Shown piece after piece: positions 1-12,200 of a stretch of 64,000 bases of DNA. How positions within the stretch are numbered: position 1 is the first letter of the stretch; each line of letters starts with the position of its first letter. The translations under genes were made by a program, and so were the position numbers. The DNA comes from Centropus unirufus (Eukaryota > Chordata > Aves > Cuculiformes > Centropidae): assembly GCA_013397695.1 (NCBI GenBank), contig VYZI01000202.1, forward strand, positions 805,559 through 869,558, in the 5' to 3' direction. The notes below the pieces were generated by a model. It saw only the letters and a program-made list of their open reading frames with translations, did no database searches and was not told where the DNA came from.

Positions 1-3000
1 ATTACTTTGGAGAGGTAAACATTAGGGAGAAATCCAAATTCCCTTCATGTATCTTTGAACTGGAAAATCCTCACCTTCAAATTCCACTCACCTCCCCAAG
101 CTCTAATGGGGATTGATAGTCCTATGTGCCAAGATAGATCAAACACTATTTTTAATCACATCTTACAACCCCACTGTCCCAATTGCTTTATAGCACAAAG
201 CAACTAAGGGAGCAAAATGAGAGAAAACTGTGATCAAGAGCCAGAACGTGAAAAATGTTCATGCATGGGATCCAAAGCCCTCTTAGGAAAGAGTGATCTC
301 AAAAGGCAGAGGCAAGAAAGAAAGCAGTAAGAGATGGGGCTGAAGAAGTGACAAGGTGGAGAGAAACAGGAAGGGAATGTTTCATAAAATGGATTGAGCT
401 GAAAGCATTAGAGGCAAGGGCTTGGGCCAGAGGGAGGGCACTCAAGGACACTGCAGCAGAACTTGCAAGCACTTGAAGCTTGTGCTGAACTTTCTGTTCC
501 CGGCTGCCTGTTTTGGAGTGTGTTCTGGGGATGCCTCCTCTTGGGAGCTCGCCTGCTGGAAGAACGTTACGAAGCCAAAGCTCGCCAGTGCTTATGTTGT
601 AGCTTGACAGCAGCACATAGGCATGCTGTGACGCAGCATCTTTATATGGCGCTGAAAAGTTGTGCTGGTGCAAAGCAATGAGATTTGCAGGCTTTACAGC
701 TCCAGGGACCCTTTGTGGCCTGCAACGGTAGCCACTCAGCACATGTGAAAATCAGCTGTTTCTTTCTGAAGAGAATTGGAGCAGTTTCTTCAGGTCTTTC
801 CCATGCGTTGCTCAATTCTACCCCACCCTGCAAACCTCCCTGAGGTGGGATTTGAATCTACTCCGTGCACAATAAACCTCAGCCAAAAAAGAAGCTTCTT
901 AAGGTTTGCCCAAATCTGTTCAGGGATCCCAGAGGTCATTACAAAAGTTAGTAAATATTAACAAACTCTCTTGCAGGACAGCATATATAGTCAGTGTGTC
1001 AGACCTGGGAAGTTTCTTCTCCAATACACGAGGTAAGGGGCTGTGTTTGGCAAGTCGATGCCAGGGTGTCACAAGGAGCCACAAGGCAAGCTGGAGCTGC
1101 AGGGTCTGCTCATTATCACGGCCTGCTGAGAGCAGGGGATGCTGAAAGGCTCACCAGCTATTTGCAGCACAGCACACTTGAGGCTGTTTCTGCATAACCA
1201 CGCATGCCAGAGGCAGCTGGGCAGTGTCTTCAGTGTAGGGTCATGAAGGGGCAGCATTCGGAGAGGGGGAAAGGCAAGACAGGAGCCAACTGTTTGAGTC
1301 ACACACTTGGTGCAGGAACGCCAACAGGTCCCTCCAGTACAGTGTGCAAAGCTGTTGCTTTCTCATGGAGAGAGAGGTACCTATGTGTGCCTCTGACTGA
1401 ATATTCAACGCATGGTATATTTGGGCTAGGGTAGGTTATAGATAGGCTGGAAGAGAAAGGAGATAGAGCTGGTGCTTGGTAGAAGAAAAACAAGCCCAGG
1501 TTTCTCTGTGGTCCAGCAGATCTTCCCAAGCCATTGAATCAGGGCTGCAACCCAGGAGAGACTTACAAAATTGTACTAGAGGCCAGTAAGGTCCAGCCAC
1601 ACATGAATAATGGCCATGCAAGTTGTTTTGCCCCCCATCCACCCCAGCAAGGAGGCACCAAACCCGGTTAATCCAACCTAGTAACATTTTAACCCAGGTA
1701 GCTCCTAACATCAAGCATCTGGTAGAGGATTTGGGACCCATGTTTATTTGCCACCTTTGCCACAGCAGCACAGGGAAAGCTCCTGTTTGCAAACCTCAGC
1801 AGTCACCTCCATGGCCTCTACCTTTTGCCTCATGGTCCCAAGTGCCATGAGAACTCTTGAGGGAGGTGGGCCAGGGAAAGTACAGGCTCAGCACATCTTG
1901 CAGCTCTCACCCTTTGTGCCCAGTGCCTGTCCTCTGTGCAGGAGTTTCTTGCTGTGGAGTACACTGTTTTCATTTTCCAGAAAGGAGGTAAAAGCTAACA
2001 GCTCATTTCTTGGGAAAGGGCAAGGGGTGCCTCTTTGGTCAGTCAGCAGTGACCTGATCTCTGGAGGATGGAAAGGAGGAGGCTGAAACTTCTGTACTGC
2101 TCATCGCCTTATTAGAAGCAAACTGGCATTAACCTCAGCCACGTGCGGGACGACAGAGATGTTAGGTCACAGAAAGCATGAAGGCTGTTTACAGTATAAA
2201 TGTCAGACTATCTCAGCCCTGCAGGATACACAAATGGCTGCTGCTCCCATCCAAGAATGAACTGGAAATTCTGCAGAAGGGGTTCTGTCCCTTTTCTCCC
2301 TCTGTGGCGCACATGATCCATCACCAAATCCTGCTCCTTTGTCTCAATAAACTTCCTTTACTAAAAATGATAAATCTGCCACTAAGAAAATACCAGTGAG
2401 AAAGTTTCAGCCCTAGAAGAAGGATTTTGAAAGAGCCATGCTCAGATAAGCACTCTGTAGTGAATCATAACCAGGACACGTCATGGGCACACTTGCAGTA
2501 ATTATTATATAAGAAATAGTTTAAGAGGATATTAAAGTCCTATATTTTTTATACTCTACAGACGTATCAGGCAAGGTAAGGAAACAGAAGAGCTTTATAA
2601 TTGTCTTGTGTCCACACATGACTGCTGCTGCCCAGTTCTTGAGTTGCACAATACAAACCCTAAGTCGGAATGCCCTGTATACCCAGTTATTCCATTAACG
2701 TCTGTGTGCAAGGAATGTAGGATTGGATACCACCACTCAGGGCCAAGCCAGTATTCTTCCCATGCTCTCTGCTTACTGCGAACCCCTTGAAAAGCTCAAC
2801 CTGAAATCTGTTACTGGGATGAAGCAGACACTGTTGCTCATGAAAGCTAGGCTGCAGAGAATGTTTTGTTTTTGTAGGGTTGCTAGGGAGCACTGGTTAC
2901 TATTATTGATTTATTTTTTTTAAAGGTCTCTGAACTACTTATCAAAACATGTTATTCCATGTGCACCAGAAGTAATGAAGCCTGGTTCCCTACAGCTTTG

Positions 3001-4036
3001 CGTCCTTTGTCCCTGAACATTTTTTTCCAGTGCAATGTCCCTGGCCTCTCTCAAAAGCCAGGATCTCCCTTCCACATCTCCTTTCTGCTTGGCAGAGCAA
3101 GAGGGAGCAGAAGCTATAGCTGGGTCACAACTATAAACTTGTTTATTGGCTGGCTGGGAGCTACGAACAGTGGCTGATGGCTAAATTCTGCCTATTTTGC
3201 TCTCACTGGGGGAGTAATTTTGGATGACTTCTGCTATCCAGTCATCAGTTTTCATAAAATTTGTAGGAACTTCATTTTCTTTGGGATTTGATGAGTATAG
3301 CTGAAATCTGCCCAAAAGCCTTTTCTAAGGGGAAAGAGAGCAGTGGATAGGCAAGCAGTCGAGCTGCAAAATCTGGAAATCAGGCTGACAGCACACACGG
3401 TAAGGAACCAGCTAAGTTTTGCAACCAGACACGGAGGGGAAAAAACCCAAATTTCATGAAGTTCCAGACACTCAGTATTGTATTTGCAGCTGTATCTGAT
3501 AATGATTCTTCTGACACAGACTATTTAATGAACATATCTAGGACCTGGCAAGTGTAACTGTCACTGATGTGATAAATATTCAAGGATGTTGCAATTTAAA
3601 TAACACAGATACCATGAAAATGCCAGGGTTCAGAGTGCAAAAACAAATGGAAAAGGTTTGAGAAACCCAAACCTTGAAGCTGGCCTCTTGTTAATGGCAG
3701 CTTTGCACCTCTTCTACAAGACAGGAGACTTAAGTATCCTTCCCTTTTCGAGCTTTTGGTTTAAAAGGATCTTTTTGGGAAATTTTTTCGTGGTTGCTAA
3801 CATTCAGCTCCACCAGCAGTAGCAACACAAGGAGAGAGTGGGCGTGATGCACCTGTGAATATAATTCAGTCCTGTGTGAGTGCTCTCGTGTGTGTGTGCA
3901 TGCTAACAAGGATTTTTCCGCCAAGGATAGCACATGTGGGTGCACAGACACAGAAGCCCAGGTAAGAAGCTATAGACCTTGTGGTTAGACGTGGAAACAA
4001 GCCTGCTCGGGAGAAAGAAGGCCCATGTAAACACAT
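1..4036. other. Intergenic, no gene recognised
   Basis: Every frame is broken by stops at short intervals. The open stretches are short, overlap on both strands and resemble no family I know. I see no convincing splice-flanked exon, RNA gene or recognisable transposon. It holds scattered AATAAA-like hexamers and a 12-bp HindIII-centred palindrome at 889-900, all expected by chance. Confidence 0.6.
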
Positions 4037-4436
4037 ATCACAGACTCAACAACTGGTCGAGGTTACGAGGGATCTCTGGAGGTCAACTGGTCCAAGCCCT
4101 TGCCAAGCAGGGCCACCCACAGCCAGTTGCCCAGGATCATGTCCAGACAACTTTCCAATATCTCCAATGATGCAGAGTCTACAAACTCTCTGGGCAAACT
4201 GCTCCAGTGCTTGATCACCTCCTCAGCAAAGGAGCATTTCCTGATTTTCAGGTGGACCCTCTCATGTCTCAATATGTGCCCTTGCCTCTTGTTCTGCCCC
4301 TGGGAGCCACAGAAAACAGCCTGGTTCCAGTCTCTCAGCCATCTTAGCAGCCCTTTGCTGGGCTGTCTCCAGTAGTTCCACATCTCTCTTGTCCTGGGAA
4401 GCCCAGAACTTGACACAACACTCCAGACATGCTCCT
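4037..4436 (-). repeat. CR1 LINE fragment, 3' region, minus strand
   Basis: Read on the plus strand, this is the complement of the familiar avian CR1 3' region. It has the 'ggatctctggaggtcaactggtccaa' type block near 4070-4095, the 'ttgcccaggatcatgtccag' block near 4127-4146, the 'ctctgggcaaactgctccag' block near 4188-4207, and a segment near 4360-4430 matching the further 5' CR1 part around 'gcccagaacttgacaca'. Compared with the family as I remember it, about 100 bases between roughly 4330 and 4350 are missing, so the copy carries an internal deletion. The terminal ATTCTATG repeats are degraded at the 4037 end. The stop-free minus-strand stretch inside it is not a protein gene. It is old and diverged. 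Confidence 0.85.
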
Positions 4437-5571
4437 GAGCACAAATCCGTATTATTTTAAGGGACTCTCAAGGCAGACAGTATCAATAGCAGAGTGGAAG
4501 GCATCCAGCTGTGTGAATACCTTCTTCCTAAACTTGGAGATGTCCTTATTGTCCTCCTGCTCCACTTCCTGCCTCCGGGGAAGAGGAATTTACTCACAGG
4601 GAAAAGTGTACCAGGACTAGGTAATAGGGAGACAAGACCTTGAAATGCACCTGCCTACAAAGCCTGGCTGTGTACCATTCCCAGGCTCTCAAGACAGGGC
4701 TGAGGCAAACAAGGACAAAGCAGTAGCTATTAGATCATTATCTCAAAGATGTCTGCAAACATTAGTTATCATCAACAACGGAAGTGTATCATCTCCAGTG
4801 AACAGCTCACTCCCCAGAGCCCCACCACATTCAATAAGATGATATTTCGATTGAAAAAAAAAGCTTTCTATTTACTCTTGCCTCTCAAATAATTGATAAG
4901 CTCTTACTGCCGTCCCACTTTGATCAGCCTCAGTCCCAGTTGTGCCCAAGGTCAGGTCTAGTTCCAGCCCATCTCATTATCTAAAGCACCAGAAGCAGGT
5001 GCTGTTTACAGCACTTGCTAGAAGAAACTGTATTTCTGCACAAAGAATATAAATCTTAAGGCCACACTGGGAAATAAAACTTATTCAAAGCAAGCACTAT
5101 TCAGCTATATTTTCTCTTTGCTCGCTTATTCCTATCCCATTTATTTTTCCTTCTTTTCAATTCATTCCCTGCTTTATACTGTCTTTTGTTCTCTAAAGGA
5201 CAGACTCAGCATCTATCAGAGACAAAACTTCCACAGACTTTAGTGGTCTTTGAAACCTTTCAAACCTTCTGATCTCTCCTCCCCATGCCGGGACTCACAA
5301 ATCACCACAGTTAGTTCCGCAGTGTCCAAATATAAGGAGAGCATTAAACCAGCAAATAAAATGAGGGCATGAGAGATTATCTAGGGTAATCTCACTGATT
5401 CAGCTAGGACTTTTTATCTCAGGTCTAAAAAGGCGAAGGCTGTGCTGTGATAGGATGGATTTGGGGAGGTTTCAGAAAACCACAGATGAGAAAATTTTGA
5501 AGGCTGAGCCTGTTCTTTTCAATTCACTTGATGGAGAGGATTCAATACTTGTTCATATCAAAGTAAAGGAG

Positions 5572-5607
5572 AAAAAAAAACACACACAAAAAAAACAACA
5601 AAAAACC
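5572..5607. repeat. A-rich low-complexity tract
   Basis: Runs of A interrupted by CA steps. The short frame that spans it encodes a lysine/threonine-rich string purely because of base composition, so I do not call a gene there. Confidence 0.8.
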
Positions 5608-8165
5608 ACCCTCATGACAGTGAAAGGAACAGTGTTAGACACATCAGTGTCATTTGGAATCCTGAGCTCCACCACAACACCTTTACTCCTTCATCCACGA
5701 CCTGAAAGATGCAATTTCCAGCCTAGACCATCCCACCAGAAGCTTTGTCACTCCACCAGTTTTAGCTAATTTCTACAAACACCTGGAAAGCGAAGGTCAG
5801 ATGCAACATCTGTTTTGTATGCTTTTTTGTTCTTTGCCTTATTTTCTTTAAATCCCTTTCACTCACTTATTTCACCAGAGTATAACTTCTACATCTCTCC
5901 TCTCCCCTTCCATATCCTCTGCCATCCCTCATGGGAGAGGTAAGGCTGTATCTCACCAAACCATGTGGATCTTGGAGAATTTGCACATGCCTGAGGATAG
6001 CAGGAATTACTGGAAACACTTAGGTTTACATGTTGATGTACCACATCTCTGCAATTGCACTTCCTTCCCTGCTGCTGTGAGCCTGCTTGGCCAACACAGG
6101 GACCTGGATCCTCTGCAGTCCTTTTGGAGGAAACTCCTAACTTCAGAGTCTGCATAGCAGCTCCCCTGCAGCCCTCCCCACTTCATACTTACTCGCCAGA
6201 GCAGGCTCCCTGGGCTGTACCAACACACATCACCTCCTCTCCAAGCACAGCTGAGACTCAAACCCTGAACTTAACCCCAGTTCTGCTTTGCACTTGAATC
6301 TAGGATTCACCAAGCTTCCAATTCAGTCCTGCTCAGCTCAAAATTGGGCTCCATGGTAAGCACTGTAGGAAGCTGCAATGGAACAAAATGGACTACAAGG
6401 TTGTTGGACTTATTTTTCACTCCTTGCATTAACTAATTAACTTTCTTCCTCATTAAAGTCCCTCCAAGCATATCAATTACCCAGCTCTGATGGCAGGGAC
6501 AGTACAATAGCCCTCAGTGCAATCAGATGAGTTGGAATTCAGCACAGCAGACCAACAGGGCGGAGGATTGGGTTACCCGTGTGTCAGCAAAAGGGCATTA
6601 TTCTCCTGACCTCCCTTTTGCAACAAGAGCTGAATGGTGGTTAGGAGAGGGGAGAGGAAATGCCGTGTAGATAGCGCAATACGCATCTTCCTAGGAGCTG
6701 CAAGGGGAAACCAGTGCCGTGACAAAAGACAAGAGAAATATTTAAATGTCAGTCTAAAATTAGGACAGCCTAAACCTTGGCATCCGCCTTCTTTTGTTTC
6801 TATCTAATGGGAGCAGCAAGGCAATTTCTGTCTTGGTTTAAACAATTCTCTTGCTTCCTTCTAGGAAAATGGAAGGAATGGTGAAGACAAGGGCTTTGTC
6901 TCAGCAGTGCCTCAGCTCCTGGAAGCGGACATTCAGCTGAGCCATGCTCGTGGCCCAGCCCACACCCACAACAAACACACTTAGCCCAGCAGCTCAACAG
7001 CAGCAGATTTCCATAGGCGAATTTTGCGTACTCCTGCTTTTTCCAGGTCAATTTGCCCATCATTTGCTACAGTAACATCATATTGTGAATTGCTGCTATT
7101 GCCCCTATTATCTGGGTTCTTTGCATTGTCTCATACCTGAGCTGTACGCTCCCCATCTGCCAGAGACCGTTGCAGCTACGCTTACCTCCCATGCAAATGA
7201 TGTCTTGAGCGCCAACACAAAAAGGGAGCAGCACGGACATTGTATCCGTTAATCTTAAACCACTACATTCAGTTGGTTACAAGGATGAAGATGCATTGCT
7301 CCGTGCAGCTGAATACTTAAAAGCACTGAGACAATAAGAATGCATTAAACTTTTATCTCCAGTGCTACAGCTACAATAAGCAATCAAAGAAATTGCCACT
7401 CTCCCAGGGCTCTGGATTGCCTAAAGGAAACTAACTTTTGTCTGTGTGTGTATGAAGAAAGATGGATAAAAGGATCTCAAATACCAGCTGCAGTGTGTTT
7501 GGCTACTTTGAGTTAGTCAAATGATGAGAGCTGAGCATCATGCAATGCTTGGAAGAAGGCAATTTTACGCAGTTGTATAAAGGGAGGAAGAAATAAGGTA
7601 TTTCTCACTTTATGGATTTCTTGATCAAGCCCAGCCTTATTTATTTTTTGATGTAAATTTTATAGGAGACAATTACCAACCTGATATTCCTTCCCGAGCC
7701 ACATTGTGGAAAAAAAAGTTACACAGGTCTTTCTTCCCCCAGTACAACATTTGGGGCCCTGTATGTCACTATATGACAGGTGTAACTCACCTTTCCATGA
7801 GTGGCAGTAATAGCAGGACTATCAAATCACATTCTGGTTTGTAAAACTACAAAAAATGAAGTTAAAACCTCTCATAAAAATTATACTTTTTTTTTTTCCC
7901 CAATTTACTCTCTGGCCATTTAATGATGCAGAAATTTAATTTCTCATGAAATATCCACAAACTGGCCACCTTCCTCATGAAATATGCATAAATTATAAAA
8001 TTCCTTACCCCCTTGAGAAAATAAACCACTTTTATCTGAGGAACTGCTCAGTTTTACAACATCGAAATGCATTCTTTTCCTTTTTTTTACTCAGAACAAG
8101 GGCAGTTTCAGACAACGAGTTGCTTGACATGTTCCAACCTTTTAATGTGAAGGGAAACGCTGCTT

Positions 8166-8212
8166 AAAAAAATAAAAAGAGGAAAAAAAAAAAAACAAAA
8201 CAAAACCAAAAG
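8166..8212. repeat. A-rich low-complexity tract
   Basis: A-run with AAAAC and AAAAG interruptions. It may be the remnant of a poly-A tail, but there is no retroposed body that I can recognise upstream of it. Confidence 0.75.
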
Positions 8213-9200
8213 CTGATAGAGATAATTCCAAAACAAACTTTTGCTTTTCAAATGCTGTCTTCTTGTTTATTTTCCCACATTCATTCAATAGACAAAATTC
8301 TGTGGTAAGGAATCACAGGATTTATATAACTTTCTGTTTTCAATCTACATTGTTTCTTGGGTTCACATCTCTCGGTTTATGTTTTCTCTGCACTGCAGAT
8401 AAAACTGCGAGTATCAATGAGGTATTTGCTACAAGGACTGTAATACCATTTTCTCAATTTGATTAATATAGCTCTAGGAAAAAAAAATCCCCATCACTCC
8501 TTGTGCACAATTGTCTCACTTACAATAGCTCCTTTCATCAAAGAAACTGTAAGAGCTTTATCAAGAAGCAGTGTTATGTGTACTTTACAGTATATTAAAA
8601 ATAACCTTTTCTAGAAGCCCTTGTGAAATAACCTCTTCTCTTTTTTTTCCTTATTTTTTAAAAAAAAAGTTTAGTATAAATAATTTTTATTTCAGACTTT
8701 AAAAGTGGTAAGTTACTCCAAGTTACAGACCTAAGATGGGGAGAGGGGTTTTAGACAATCTTAAAATTGACCCCAAAGCATTTCACTCCATCATGCTTGA
8801 TAAGCCAGACACTGATGTGCCTAAGAGAAAAACCTTTTCCTCTGCAAGCTGCCTTAGACCCCACAATGAATAGGTACAGGTGTATGGATGACCTCTAAAA
8901 TCCCAAGTACGTGCATAACCGAGCAGGTCAAATCACAGCCGTGGCCATGCTCTCCAGACACAATGTTCAGGGCATAAAAGCCAACCAGCTTTCTTGTGAG
9001 GTGGAGTAGTTCAGACAAAGAACAAGCGTTTGGGCAGACAGAAGCTCCAGAGGCCAGAGTTTTTAGTTTACGGCTTTCAGCATTTCTATCTCTGCCAGTA
9101 TCTCCCCTAGTTTGGGGTTTCCATCACACCTTGGGCTGTTACACACACCTTTTCTCTCCATTCTTTCATTGTTTTCCACTTCCAGAAAGATCAAATTAAT

Positions 9201-12200
9201 GTCCTCTCACCCCATCGCCAAAATATCAAGGGGATAATTTTAAAATTGGAGGCAGAAAAACATTTCCCTTTGCAAATGAAACAGCCGTGTGAAATAGGAG
9301 TGCCTCTCCTTCTCATAAGGGGAAGGGATGAGGAGGATAAGACATACAAGCCTAAAATGAAAGCCTTGGGAAGGAGATTTCATGAAGAAATGTGTTTTTG
9401 TTCCTTGAGAATAAGCAGCATCTTCCTGAGACCCATCATTTTGATTCACTGTTTCATGTGTAAATAATTTACTCGGCTAAAAGGTCAAGAGCTGCAGGTC
9501 CTTAGAGAAAGGAAGAAAACTGCAAGCTGTAAATAAGGCACAAGTAACTTACGTGGAACATAAAACACGGTATGAGGTTACGTGTAGATATACATATGTA
9601 CATATCCACAAAGAAAGAGGCTAAAGCAGAGCTCCAGTACCATACAGAGTCAGAAATAACCTTTCTTCCATGTTTGCTCCCCCCTTGACCTTGACTTGAG
9701 AGCAGGAACTACAGTGAGCATGATCTTTTGGGATAGAAATTACACTTTTAAATTAGATCCACGATGCCCAGATGTACTGCTGACGGATGCATGAAACGGA
9801 GGGGGGAAAGAAATTAATTTTCAGCCTATTTGTTTTCATCTTCTCATCCTCCAATGTCAGGGTAGTTTCTCCTCTACTCCTGGATGGGGCTGTATTCCTT
9901 GCCCCTCTGCAGAAGGCAAGGGCACAGCTGGTTTCCTCTCTGACACCAGTGTATCTCCATCGGGTCCCTACAGGCCTACAGCATGCCATGCTTTCCTCCC
10001 ACTCAGAAACTCTAAATATGGGGTTTCACTCCCCAGTTTGAGGTAGGATAGGATAAGGAGAAGAAAAGGGTCAAACTCTGCTCAGGTTCAAAAGCAGAGA
10101 ATTCCAAAGGAGAAGCTCTGGAAAGACAATACAGTAGAATCAAGCAAGGGACCACTGTCATAGTGTGTTATGACACAGATATTGAAACAGAAAGATCAAA
10201 AATAAGCTGCACTTTATCCCGTGCACATCACTCCACATAGGTTTTTTTTTATAGCAGTACTGCCCTCAATAGTAAAATCTGTGGTATAGAAAGTCAGGCT
10301 CAGCCAAGAAAGGTAAATACTGTACTTTGATAAACATGCTTTTGTTCAGCAGTTTGCTTGGATAGCCTAGGGTTCTTGGCTTTATTTCCATCTCTGACAC
10401 CACAATCTGGAGCAATCACATGAAAAGCAATTCATTTTAGCACCAAAAAGCCTGTATTTCCCTGTATACTGGGGTATTTACTGAATTAATCAGCTTAACT
10501 GGCAACTTTTTAATAAACATTGATAAAACATGTGAAAACCTCAAATTAAAGCAAATTATTCCAACTTATTATATTACAGATACACTACAAGGTTTCATTT
10601 GATGATCTGCTATGGAAAATTACCCCCTTCTGCATATATGGCAATATTTATATTATTTTTCCCACATGCTTTTAGTCTTTCATAATAATGGAAACAATGA
10701 TATAAGAATGAACAACTAACATTTCTGTTTGAGGACACAGCATGCATCTCCTCTGAAAATCTCTGCAGTGACTCTGCTTTACAAATATATTTTCCTTAGG
10801 TACTTAAAGATACAGTACTTTGAATTACGAGTTGTTTCAGTTACAAGACAGAAACCACAGAAAAGCTGTTCTGGAAAGAGATATGTTACATAATTCTGTC
10901 TACCTAAGTCTCTATATACCTGCTGTTACAACAGCTAGATGCTTCTAAAAGGTGTGTTGTGCATACACATGCACACACAGGTATAAATACTTACATATAA
11001 AATAAAGCAATATATAAATTGCCATGTAGCATTTTGTGCCAGTGATATTTATAATGCTAGAGGGCCCAATCTTGCAAGCAATACAGAAAAACTGAACCTT
11101 GATAGTAAATCTGTTTTACTGAAATCATTACCATTAGCACATTTGCAGGACGGGGGCCTCAGTCTGAGCTGAGGCCATTCATAAAGTGGGTCGTATATAC
11201 AGCATATGTTCCCTGGATAATATGTTGCTCAGCACGAATGGCAAACGTGCAGGGAATACACGTTTTCTCCCAGGGCTCTGGATGCTCGGAAAGGTTGGCA
11301 GGCTGGGTTGCATGGTGCACATTCTTCAGGAGAGAATTACGGGCTGGGGAGCATTCCTCCAACTTCTCAACTCTTTCAATACTTTGCCACCTGTGTAGCC
11401 AAGCTGTTCGTTCTGTAAATCTACAGGATCTAAAAACTCTGGTACTTCCTCTGGCTGCCAAAGAAAGCTCACTGCAGCACTGACCCCGATCCATCCAAAC
11501 ACACAGCAAATACCGCATTAACTAGTTCAAGGTTTGATGCAAAGACTGAACAGCAAGCTTGGAGCTGGCCACTCCAAATGGACCCAACTCTCACATGTAT
11601 TTTCTCTGCTTCAGAGGTTTCTGCCATGCTGTGCAGTTACCACCACAGTGCAGAGGACTACAGTTGTATTCCTGAACACATCTTCATCCTTCTATGTGAA
11701 GGGAGCAGAATCTGAGCTTCGGCAAAATGATATAACCCCGGAGAAAGTAGGCAAACTTGGCTCAAAGCCAGCAGGCGTTGCTTGTATGCTCCTTACAGAG
11801 AAGGGAAAATTTAGTCTCATTGACACTGCTGCTGGATTCACCTTGGTTTATAATGAGCTCGTACTAAATCACACGTTGTAGCTCTCATGCAGAGACGTAT
11901 CAGGGCAATATCTAGGTTGCAAGCACACTAGGGAAAAAGCTCACCTGCTAATAACAGCAAACCAGATTTGGGTCTGTACTGCTGGAGGTCCCAGTGCAGG
12001 GAGAAAGGGAGGCAGCTTTCACAGCTCCTACCCAGGAGCAGCTGTTTTCCACATTGCACAAGCTACAGCTGCCTAGATAGCCACTCTAGTTTCAGCAGCA
12101 TTTTACGGGACACAGAATTGCTGGAGCAGAACTGTGCCCCATTTGTGGCCTTCCCCACCTCCTGTAACCCCAAGTTCAACCTAGAAAGCCTTTCCTATAG

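Larger units (their letters stand above)
4437..9200. other. Intergenic, no gene recognised
   Basis: No recognisable coding exon, RNA gene or transposon. The segment from about 7840 to 8720 is markedly AT-rich, with poly-T and poly-A tracts and a repeated CTCATGAAATAT word at 7943 and 7974. Nothing else stands out. Confidence 0.55.

Noticed and set aside
4063..4416. 117-codon minus-strand frame
   Set aside because: It lies wholly inside the CR1 fragment, in the 3' non-coding part of that element.
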